From Variovorax atrisoli 110B (GTDB taxonomy: Bacteria > Pseudomonadota > Gammaproteobacteria > Burkholderiales > Burkholderiaceae_C), in assembly GCF_000382045.1 (NCBI RefSeq), contig NZ_KB907451.1, positions 124,001 to 188,000 on the forward strand: a stretch of 64,000 nucleotides of DNA, in the 5' to 3' direction. Positions 37,786 to 44,340 of this stretch are shown here, one piece after another (the first letter of the stretch is position 1; each line of letters begins with the position of its first letter). The notes under the pieces were generated by a model. The model was given only the letters and a program-made list of their open reading frames with translations. It was not told where the DNA came from and did not search any database. Position numbers and translations under genes: made by a program.

Positions 37786-37816
37786 AGGCTAAGGCCTCAC
37801 ACCATGTCAAGGTCAA
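37786..37816 (-). promoter_or_regulatory. copA promoter, MerR/CueR type with 19-bp spacer
   Basis: On the minus strand: -35 TTGACC (37811-37816), 19-bp spacer, -10 TAGCCT (37786-37791). The spacer holds an imperfect dyad (CCTTGACATGGTGTGAGG). The over-long 19-bp spacer is the hallmark of promoters untwisted by MerR-family activators. Confidence 0.75.
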
Positions 37817-37841
37817 GGGTGGAGTTCCAGAACCCATTCCC

Positions 37842-37872
37842 TGGACATTGACATCGTGGGAAGGTTCAAACT
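37842..37872 (+). promoter_or_regulatory. copZ-cueR promoter, MerR/CueR type with 19-bp spacer
   Basis: -35-like TGGACA (37842-37847), 19-bp spacer, -10-like CAAACT (37867-37872). Dyad ACATT-N12-AAGGT lies across the spacer. It faces away from the copA promoter 25 bp further left. Confidence 0.65.
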
Positions 37873-37953
37873 TCGGGTCGTGCGGCCGCCTGATCGGTCG
37901 GATGGCCGCTTTCCTTCGTCATCATCATCAATCACCCTCAAAGGAGCAACACG

Positions 37954-38148
37954 ATGAGCCAGAAATTCCAGGTCACGGGCATGAGCTGCGGCCACTGCGT
38001 GAACGCAGTGCAGAACGCGGTACAGACGGTGGATCCCGAGGCGCAGGTCACGGTCGATCTGGAAACGGGCCATGTCGACGTGCTGAGCGAACAGCCGCGC
38101 AAGGACATCGTGGCCGCCATCGAGAACGCGGGGTACGCGGTTCAATGA
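37954..38148 (+). CDS. copZ: copper chaperone CopZ (HMA domain)
   Basis: 64 residues, a single heavy-metal-associated domain with GMSCGHC (Cys12, Cys15), VDLETGHVDV and AAIENAGYAVQ. Carries Cu(I) to CopA or to CueR. Ribosome site AAGGAG 8 nt upstream. Overlaps cueR by 4 bp (ATGA). Confidence 0.94.
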   Translation: MSQKFQVTGMSCGHCVNAVQNAVQTVDPEAQVTVDLETGHVDVLSEQPRKDIVAAIENAGYAVQ

Positions 38149-38546
38149 CGACGGGCCCGGTCAGCATCGGCGAAGCGGCGCAGCGATCGGGCGTGTCGGC
38201 CCGCATGGTCCGCCACTACGAGAGCCTGGGCCTGCTGCCGGCGGTGGCGCGCACCGAGAGCGGCTACCGCCAGTACGGAGAGGCCGACATCCACACGCTG
38301 CGCTTCATCAAGCGCTCGCGCGACCTGGGCTTCTCGATGGAAGAGATCGCCGAGCTGGTCGGCCTGTGGAACAACCGGCGCCGGGCCAGCTCGAGCGTGA
38401 AGCGCATAGCCGAGAAGCACCTGGGCGAGCTGGAGCAGCGCATCGCCGACATGCAGTCCATGCGCAGCACGCTGGCGCACCTGGTGCACTGCTGCCACGG
38501 CGACTCGCGGCCCGAATGCCCGATCCTGGACGACTTGGCGAACTAG
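38145..38546 (+). CDS. cueR: copper-responsive MerR-family activator CueR
   Basis: 133 residues. The MerR HTH reads SIGEAAQRSGVSARMVRHYESLGLLP, then the wing YRQYGEADIHTLRFI and a long dimerisation helix. The metal loop has Cys117 and Cys125 (CHGDSRPEC, seven residues between), exactly the CueR pattern for monovalent copper, silver or gold. It should control both 19-bp-spacer promoters in the copA-copZ gap. The TAG stop is formed at the left end of repeat element A copy 2, so the last residues could have been trimmed. Confidence 0.95.
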   Translation: MTTGPVSIGEAAQRSGVSARMVRHYESLGLLPAVARTESGYRQYGEADIHTLRFIKRSRDLGFSMEEIAELVGLWNNRRRASSSVKRIAEKHLGELEQRIADMQSMRSTLAHLVHCCHGDSRPECPILDDLAN

Positions 38547-38735
38547 GGCCTGCTCACACTGTTTCCGGGATCGCGAAGGGCAGCCAGGGCGGGCCAATCA
38601 AGGCGCGCGACGACGCGTGTGCATGCGCACACGCTAGGAGTGCAACGCCGAGTGGCGCGACCTGGCTGCCCTTCCCGCAGGGTTGGTGCCCCAAGGGGCA
38701 CCAACGCGACCCCGGAAACAGTGTGAGCAGGCCCT
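38543..38735. repeat. long inverted-repeat element A, copy 2 (about 193 bp)
   Basis: Terminal repeats 38545-38575 and 38705-38735 pair at 30 of 31 positions, and the left end reads CTAGGGCCTG as in copy 1. The internal hairpins are shared with copy 1, but the third one is a short palindrome (GTTGGTGCC / GGCACCAAC) without the ~64-bp core found at 25980-26043. It starts within the cueR stop codon. Confidence 0.92.
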
Positions 38736-38739
38736 CAGT

Positions 38740-38834
38740 ACTCCCCCAGGCTTCGCGCACTTCGTGTCGCTTCGCCTACCCCCTCGCCGGGGGCACCACC
38801 TGCGGCCCGGCGAAGCCGGTTCCGCGGTGTTCCT
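38740..38834 (-). repeat. dispersed repeat family B, copy 2
   Basis: Read on the minus strand it contains CCGCGGAACCGGCTTCGCC, GGCCGCAGGTGGTGCCCCC, GAGGGGGTAGGCGAAGCGAC and GTGCGCGAAGCCTGGGGGAG. Longest copy of the family. Together with element A it fills the 300-bp space between cueR and the TerB-like gene. Confidence 0.75.
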
Positions 38835-38846
38835 GGAATAAGTACT

Positions 38847-39806
38847 TCAAGCGCCGCGGACTAGCGAGAGCACCTTGCCCGCATCCAGCGTGCGGGCCTT
38901 CTCCTGGATGGCGGGCAGGTACTGCGTCTGCAGGTTCTTGCCTTCCTTCACCACGCCCGAGAAGGCGTCCTTCAGCGTCTGCGCCGAGAGCGTGCGGCCG
39001 CCGGCGTAGTAGCGCTTGGCCACATGGCCCAGGGCGTAGGTCGAGGCGAAGCTCATGCCCGAACTCACGGCCTGGTTGCCCAGCCCGCGCAGCAGTCCGC
39101 CGCCGACCTTGCCTAGCAGGCCGCCGAGCAGCTTGCGCCCGGCCTGCTCCAGGTACTGCGAGGTCAGGCCCACGCCGACCGTCGCCAGGAAATCCTTGAT
39201 GTGGCCGCTGTCGAGCTCGTATCCATACGACTTGCCGATGCGGTAGACCAGCTTCATCTGCAGCGGAATGATCGCCATCGTCGAGAGCGTCTCGGGCAGC
39301 AGCTCGAGCGCTCCGTTGAGGATGGAGGCGTTGAGGATCGACTTGTCCAGTTCCGCCGTGTCGGGGTTCTTCGGTGCAACGGGCACCGATGCCGGCACCG
39401 ACGCCGCGGCTGCCGCTGCGGTGGCCGCCACGGGCACGGCGGCGATCTCCTCGGCCTTCTGCGAGAAAGCGGCCGCCGAGGCGTCCAGGCCCAGTGAGGT
39501 GCGCACGTCCGCCAGGAACATTCGCTCCGCCTCCGACTGCGTGCCGTCCGCATCGCAGACGCACACCGCCATCTCGTAGGCGAGCTGCCTCGCTTCCGTG
39601 CTCCTGAGCTCGCCCGCCACCGAGGCCAGCGACACCCGCTTCATCAGCACATCCTGGTAGAGCGTCGGCAGGTTCAACCCGTCGGCCTGCGACAGGCCTT
39701 CCGCGATGCGCTTGATCTCGGCGCGCTCGCGCTCGTGCTTCTCGCCGTCGACGAAGGCGGCCAGCAGGCTCAGGGTAACGATCGACTTTGTTTCAGAAGG
39801 TGACAT
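38847..39806 (-). CDS. TerB-like plus DUF697 (YcjF-type) protein
   Basis: 319 residues. Residues ~10-115 (SIVTLSLLAAFVDGEKHERERAEIKRIAEG, CDADGTQSEAERMFLADVRTSLG) form an acidic TerB-like helical domain with putative metal-binding Asp/Glu. After an Ala/Pro linker, residues ~165-275 (LLPETLSTMAIIPLQMKLVYRIGKSYGYELDSGHIKDFL, LLGKVGGGLLRGLGNQAVSSG) match DUF697, a membrane-associated helical hairpin. The start is at MSPSETK. Role unknown; often linked to envelope or tellurite stress. Transcribed leftward away from the origin-like region. Confidence 0.75.
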   Translation of the reverse strand: MSPSETKSIVTLSLLAAFVDGEKHERERAEIKRIAEGLSQADGLNLPTLYQDVLMKRVSLASVAGELRSTEARQLAYEMAVCVCDADGTQSEAERMFLADVRTSLGLDASAAAFSQKAEEIAAVPVAATAAAAAASVPASVPVAPKNPDTAELDKSILNASILNGALELLPETLSTMAIIPLQMKLVYRIGKSYGYELDSGHIKDFLATVGVGLTSQYLEQAGRKLLGGLLGKVGGGLLRGLGNQAVSSGMSFASTYALGHVAKRYYAGGRTLSAQTLKDAFSGVVKEGKNLQTQYLPAIQEKARTLDAGKVLSLVRGA

Positions 39807-39894
39807 GTTCGATATTTCCTCGATTTCGACGATTCGGTGGGGTCGCGGCTGCGGCCCGAAGGTTCCTTCGGCCTTTCTCCCCACAAAACTTGGG

Positions 39895-40262
39895 CAACTC
39901 TGTGGATAACGTCGGCACTTCTGTGTAGGGGTCTTGCAACTCATTGATTTCATTGAGGAATCCTTGGTTTGCCCAAATTTTCAGCAATGAATTTCTCCGG
40001 ACGAAAACCGCCTTTCGCAGATTTCGGAAGGGCCGTCAAAGGACAAGTCTGGGGACATTTCTGGAACAAGGCCTGGTTTATCCACAGGCCCGAAGGGTTA
40101 CCCAATGTTGTCCATGTGGCGGGTACAAACCGGAAGCGCGGCTGCGCACAGTGACGGCGGTATGACAAGTGCTTGTCGCATAACGAAAAAACCGGCATGT
40201 CCACAGCAGGGTGCGACCCTTATCTACTACTACTAATTTGAATAAGAAGAACAAGAGATAGG
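39895..40262. other. origin-of-replication-like region (oriC candidate)
   Basis: Within the 566-bp gap from 39807 to 40372 no credible gene exists. It holds two perfect DnaA boxes, TGTGGATAA (39901-39909) and TTATCCACA (40078-40086), and weaker ones such as ATGTCCACA (40197-40205) and TTGTCCATG (40108-40116). Directly after 40205 come a GC-rich spacer (GCAGGGTGCGACCC), the triplet run CTACTACTACTA (40224-40235), and an AT-rich tract (AATTTGAATAAGAAGAAC to 40260). This order, box then GC cluster then CTA trios then unwinding tract, is that of known bacterial origins. dnaA is absent from the window. Flanking genes diverge from it. Confidence 0.68.
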
Positions 40263-40372
40263 GGACAGGAAAAGCTGCGCCCGAAAAAAAAGCCGCGAAA
40301 GGCCGCGCTGGTCGCGCATGCAGGGGCCGGAACCGGTCCTCCCGGCGCTTCTCCCCTCGCTAACATTCGCGG

Positions 40373-41164
40373 ATGAGCTTCAAACCCCGGATCCTGATCG
40401 CCGAAGACGAGTCGGGCATCGCCGACACGCTGCAATACGTCCTGAAGAGCGACGGATTCGTCCCCGTGTGGTGCGCCACCGCCGAGGAAGCCATCGCCCA
40501 GTTCGCGCAGGAACCACCCGCCTTGGCCATCCTGGACATCGGACTGCCCGATCTCAACGGTTTCGAGCTCTTCAAGCGCCTGCAGGCGCTGAATCAGTCC
40601 ATGGGGGGCCCCGAGGTACCCATGGTGTTCCTGACGGCCCGCAGCGACGAGATAGACCGCGTGGTCGGCCTCGAACTGGGCGCCGACGACTACATCGCCA
40701 AGCCCTTTTCCCCCAGAGAGCTGGTCGCCCGCGTGCGGACCATCCTGCGCCGCAGCGCCAGAAACGGCTCAGGAGCCTCCCAGGGCGCCGCAGCACCGAA
40801 CCATGTGGGGGGGCGGCAAATTCCGGCAAACGGCGCTCCTGCGGCCTCCCAGACCCCCGCATCGCCCTTCGCGCTCGACACCGAGCGCATGCAGATCCGC
40901 TACTACAGCAGGCTGCTCGAACTCTCGCGCTACGAATACGGCCTGCTGCGGCTGCTCGTGCAGCGCCCGGGCCGCGTCTTCACGCGCGACGAACTGCTCG
41001 AACTGGTCTGGGACGACGCCAGCGACAGCTTCGACCGCACCGTCGACGCGCACATCAAGACCCTGCGCGCCAAGCTCAAGGCGATCGCGCCGGACGTGGA
41101 GCCGATCCGCACACTGCGCGGCACCGGCTATGCGCTGAACGAAGAACTGCCATCAAGGGCATGA
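40373..41164 (+). CDS. creB: response regulator CreB-like
   Basis: 263 residues. Receiver with EDE (11-13), Asp55 in AILDIGLPDLNGFELF, Thr in FLTARSDEIDR and Lys in YIAKPFSPRELVARVRTILRR. A ~45-residue Ala/Gly linker separates it from the OmpR-type winged helix (LELSRYEYGLLRLLVQRPGRVFTRDELLELVWDDASDSFDRTVDAHIKTLRAKL). Linker and pairing with a CreC-type kinase support CreB. Phosphorylated CreB binds TTCAC-N6-TTCAC tags; one such tag stands at 49633. First gene right of the origin-like region. Confidence 0.88.
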   Translation: MSFKPRILIAEDESGIADTLQYVLKSDGFVPVWCATAEEAIAQFAQEPPALAILDIGLPDLNGFELFKRLQALNQSMGGPEVPMVFLTARSDEIDRVVGLELGADDYIAKPFSPRELVARVRTILRRSARNGSGASQGAAAPNHVGGRQIPANGAPAASQTPASPFALDTERMQIRYYSRLLELSRYEYGLLRLLVQRPGRVFTRDELLELVWDDASDSFDRTVDAHIKTLRAKLKAIAPDVEPIRTLRGTGYALNEELPSRA

Positions 41165-41191
41165 CGCCGGACCTGGCCCGCCTTTTCGCGG

Positions 41192-41270
41192 AATCCCGCG
41201 GGACCGGCTTTGCCCGGCCGCAGGTGCCGCCCCCCGCAAGGGGGTGGGCGGCCCAAGCCTGGGGGAGAGC
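41192..41270 (+). repeat. dispersed repeat family B, copy 3
   Basis: CCCGCGGGACCGGCTTTGCC, GGCCGCAGGTGCCGCCCCCC, GCAAGGGGGTGGGCG and AAGCCTGGGGGAG match copies at 6283 and 38740, with an internal 18-bp stretch missing. It lies in the 112-bp gap between creB and creC, and its last bases GGGGGAGAG supply the creC ribosome site. Confidence 0.75.
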
Positions 41271-41276
41271 CAGGCC

Positions 41277-42716
41277 TTGACACGGCGCACCCGGATATTC
41301 ATCGGCATCCTGCTGATCTACACGGCAGGCATCGCCTTCCTTCTCTATCGCGTCGTCTCCGACATCGACCCGCGCTACCGCGAATCGGCCGAGGAATCGC
41401 TGGTCGAAACTTCGCAGCTGGTGGCCAGCCTGGTCGAGCAGGACGTGATCGCCGGTGCCATCAACACTGCGCGGCTCGAACCCCTGTTCCGCACGCTCTA
41501 TGCGCGCGAGTTCTCGGCGCAGATCTACAACCTGCACAAGAGCCGCGTCGAACTGCGCGTGTACGTCACCGACCGCAACGGCCGCGTGATGTTCGATTCG
41601 CTAGGCAGGCACCTCGGCGCCGACTATTCGAAATGGAGCGACGTGAGCCGCACTCTGGCCGGCGTGTACGGCGCACGTACCACGCGCGACGTCGACGGCG
41701 ACCCGCGCACCTCGGTCATGTACGTGGGTGCGCCGATCCGCTGGAACAACGAGATCGTCGGCATGGTCAGCGTCGGCAAGCCGGTGCAGAGCTTCGGCCA
41801 GTTCGTCGAAGACGCGCGCGGGCGCACCATCTGGGTCGGCGTGGGTTCGGCGCTGGCGCTGCTGCTGCTCACCTTGATCGTCTCGGTCTGGCTGGTGCGG
41901 CCCTTCGGCCTGATCCGCGACTACTGGACCTGGGTGCGCGCCCAGCGCACCCTGAGCCTCTCGCGCATGGCGCGCCGCGCGGTCGACGGCGTGCGCACCG
42001 GCTTCAGCGAGATGCGCGACGCACTCACCGGGCGCAACTACGTCGCCGACTACGTGCAGACCTTCACGCACGAGGTGAAGAGCCCGCTCTCGGCCATCCG
42101 CGGCGCGGCCGAGCTGCTGCAGGAGCCGTCGATGCCGCACCCCGAGCGCGAACGCTTCCTGAAGAACATCGAGCGGGAGACACAGCGCATCCAGGAAATC
42201 GTCGATCGCATGATGGAGCTCACCGCGCTGGAAACCCGGCGCGCGCTCGACCGCACCGAAGCCGTGTCGCTGGCCGCGCTGATCGAAGACATCGCCGCGA
42301 GCGCGCAGCCCGCGGCTGCGAAGCGCAACATCAGGCTGCTCGTGAACATCCGCAACGAAGCCCGCACCGAAGGCGACCCGTTCCTGCTGCGTCGCGCCAT
42401 CAGCAACCTGCTCGACAACGCCATCGATTTCTCGCCGCCGGACAGCGAGGTGCTGCTCACCCTGGAAACCACTTCCAAGCTCGCCCGCGTGAGCGTGCGC
42501 GACCACGGCCCCGGCATTCCGGACTACGCGCAGGAAAAGGTCTTCCAGAAGTTCTATTCGCTCGCGAGGCCGCACAGCCAGAAGAAGAGCACGGGCCTGG
42601 GCCTGGCGTTCGTCAAGGAGATCGCGGCCCTGCACCACGGCCGCATCGACCTGGGCAATGCGTCGCGCGGCGGAGCAGTGGCAACGCTGACGCTGCCGCT
42701 GTCATCGCATCACTGA
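41277..42716 (+). CDS. creC: sensor histidine kinase CreC-like
   Basis: 479 residues. N-terminal helix (IFIGILLIYTAGIAFLLY), a periplasmic region of about 150 residues with a CreC-type VRVYVTDRNG-like segment (LRVYVTDRNGRVMFDS), second helix (VGVGSALALLLLTLIVSVWLV), H-box FTHEVKSPLSAIRGAAELL, N-box NLLDNAIDFS and G-boxes DHGPGIP, STGLGLAFV. Start is TTG at 41277, preceded by GGGGGAGAG from the repeat; a GTG at 41244 is less likely. Senses envelope or metabolic state and phosphorylates CreB. Confidence 0.88.
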   Translation: MTRRTRIFIGILLIYTAGIAFLLYRVVSDIDPRYRESAEESLVETSQLVASLVEQDVIAGAINTARLEPLFRTLYAREFSAQIYNLHKSRVELRVYVTDRNGRVMFDSLGRHLGADYSKWSDVSRTLAGVYGARTTRDVDGDPRTSVMYVGAPIRWNNEIVGMVSVGKPVQSFGQFVEDARGRTIWVGVGSALALLLLTLIVSVWLVRPFGLIRDYWTWVRAQRTLSLSRMARRAVDGVRTGFSEMRDALTGRNYVADYVQTFTHEVKSPLSAIRGAAELLQEPSMPHPERERFLKNIERETQRIQEIVDRMMELTALETRRALDRTEAVSLAALIEDIAASAQPAAAKRNIRLLVNIRNEARTEGDPFLLRRAISNLLDNAIDFSPPDSEVLLTLETTSKLARVSVRDHGPGIPDYAQEKVFQKFYSLARPHSQKKSTGLGLAFVKEIAALHHGRIDLGNASRGGAVATLTLPLSSHH

Positions 42717-43627
42717 GCCACCGATCGGATTTCGACGAGCTCGGGGCGCGGCGGCAGCGACTCCGGTTGACGCAGTTCCCAGGCGAGCCCACAGCGTTCG
42801 AACAGCCGGAGCATCCACCAGCCCGGGTCCCATTCGCCGGGCGCGAGTCCCAGCCGGGCCGAGCCCGGATAGGCATGGTGGTTGTTGTGCCAGCTTTCAC
42901 CCATGGTCAGCAGCGAGGTCCATGGAATGTTGCGTCCCTGCACGGCGGCGCCGCGCACTTCGTAGTTCATCTCGCCGTGGTTGTGGGCGAACCAGCCGAT
43001 CAGCCAATGGCCCAGCACACCGGCGGTGACGCGCGCGCACACCCCCCAGAAGACGAAAGCCCATCCGCCCCAGAGATGGAAGAGCACGGCGATGGGCAGT
43101 TGCTGCAGCATCCAGGTTCTTTCCAGCCAGTACAGGAACCGGTCATTGGCGACAAACGGCTCGATCCGGATGCCGGGCTGATGCGCGAGATGGAGGTTGC
43201 AGTGAAGCTGCCACCACGCATCTGTCCAGAAACCGCGGCCGTGTCTCAGGTAGTCGTGACAGTCTGGCAGACGTTGCGCATAGTCGCGCAACTCATGTTG
43301 GCGAAGGATGCCCAGCGGACCGGCCAGGCCGACGAGGACGCCGCAATAGATCAAGGCGCAGCGCAGCCATCGCGGACATTGGAAGCTGTGGTGAATCAGC
43401 TGGCGATGGCTTCCGAGCGAATGGCCGAACAGCAGCACGAACGCGGTGCTGGCGACGAAAAGCGCGAATGCATCCCACCGGAAACAGAAAAAGCCGCCCA
43501 CCGCCGCGGAGGCTGCCATGCCGGAGAACCAGAGCGACTTGACTGGCGAATACAGAACCTCGCCTTCGCAGGCGAAATCGGCCTGCCCTGCGTGAACCCG
43601 ATGGTGATCGAGACCCGTGGGCAGCAT
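42710..43627 (-). CDS. fatty acid desaturase-family membrane protein with atypical second His box
   Basis: 305 residues. Histidine box 1 HRQLIHHS, box 3 HNNHHAYP and the surrounding helices (SLWFSGMAASAAVGGFFCF, LFHLWGGWAFVFWGVCA) place it in the acyl-CoA/acyl-lipid desaturase family. Where the HRxHH second box is expected, it has QHELRDYAQRLPDCHDYLRH, so the iron ligand set differs from standard delta-9 enzymes. The start is the ATG at 43627, 10 bp after the upstream stop; a GTG at 43669 is possible. Overlaps the creC end by 7 bp, convergent. Confidence 0.8.
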   Translation of the reverse strand: MLPTGLDHHRVHAGQADFACEGEVLYSPVKSLWFSGMAASAAVGGFFCFRWDAFALFVASTAFVLLFGHSLGSHRQLIHHSFQCPRWLRCALIYCGVLVGLAGPLGILRQHELRDYAQRLPDCHDYLRHGRGFWTDAWWQLHCNLHLAHQPGIRIEPFVANDRFLYWLERTWMLQQLPIAVLFHLWGGWAFVFWGVCARVTAGVLGHWLIGWFAHNHGEMNYEVRGAAVQGRNIPWTSLLTMGESWHNNHHAYPGSARLGLAPGEWDPGWWMLRLFERCGLAWELRQPESLPPRPELVEIRSVAQ

Positions 43628-43637
43628 CGCGAAAGGC

Positions 43638-44243
43638 TCAGCGCCCGACCAGCGCGCGATAGGCTTCACGCGTCTGCGGGCTCGCCGCGCCCAGCGCCTG
43701 CAGATACTGCGTCTGGTGCTGGCCGATCATGCGGGCCGAGGCCACCGTCTTCGAGCGGCAATACCAGTGGCAGGTGTGCTGCAGCAGGAACAGCTCGGCC
43801 GACATCATGTAGGCCTTCGACTTCGGTGTACGGCCTTCTTCGTTGCGCATCACGCCGGCGATGCCGCGTGCATGGATGAGCAACGCCTGGCGCATGTCGA
43901 AGGTCGCCGACGGAAAGAACTGGGTGAAGAGGGGAATGGCCACCGGCAGCTTGCTCACGCGGGTGACGGGTTCGGGCATGCGCGAGAACTCGGCTGCGAA
44001 GCCGTCGATCTGGCCGGAGAGCTTTTCCTCGGTGCTGTCCAGGATCTGCCAGATCTGGCGGCGGCGCTCGGCGTCGTCCTCGCCGAGGCAGCGCATGTAG
44101 CCGGAGGTGAGGCTTTCCATCAGCTTCTCGATCTGATAGCGGCCGAGGTGGCTGGCCAGCAGGGCGATGCGCAGGCGTTGTTCCCTGGACTTGAGGATGT
44201 AGAAGCCGGCGGCGACGAGTGCCACCAGGGTGAGGATTTCCAT
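43638..44243 (-). CDS. hypothetical membrane-anchored protein
   Basis: 201 residues. One N-terminal helix (MEILTLVALVAAGFYIL), then a helical, charged soluble part (RLRIALLASHLGRYQIEKLMESLTSGYMRCLGE, GQIDGFAAEFSRMPEPVTRVSKLPVAIPLFTQFFPSATFDMRQALLIHARGI). No known domain recognised. It sits between PBP1A and a desaturase on the same strand, so an envelope role is plausible. Start chosen at the helix; upstream codons are low-complexity Arg/Ser and cover the PBP1A terminator. Confidence 0.7.
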   Translation of the reverse strand: MEILTLVALVAAGFYILKSREQRLRIALLASHLGRYQIEKLMESLTSGYMRCLGEDDAERRRQIWQILDSTEEKLSGQIDGFAAEFSRMPEPVTRVSKLPVAIPLFTQFFPSATFDMRQALLIHARGIAGVMRNEEGRTPKSKAYMMSAELFLLQHTCHWYCRSKTVASARMIGQHQTQYLQALGAASPQTREAYRALVGR

Positions 44244-44259
44244 GGATGCGGGAGAAGGA

Positions 44260-44313
44260 GAAAAAGGAAAAGGCGGGAGGCGGTACCGAGTGTAGGCACC
44301 GCGAACCCGCCTT
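44260..44313 (-). terminator. hairpin terminator after PBP1A
   Basis: AAGGCGGG (44270-44277) pairs with CCCGCCTT (44306-44313), with GCGGT/ACCGC as an inner pair; on the minus strand the stem is followed by TTTTCCTTTTT. It lies 27 bp past the PBP1A stop. Confidence 0.7.
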
Positions 44314-44340
44314 CGCTTCCGGCTCCCTGAAGAAGCCCGG

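Noticed and set aside
39950..40204. Small open frames in the gap between the TerB-like gene and creB
   Set aside because: No ribosome sites or domains; they cover DnaA boxes and AT-rich origin-like sequence.
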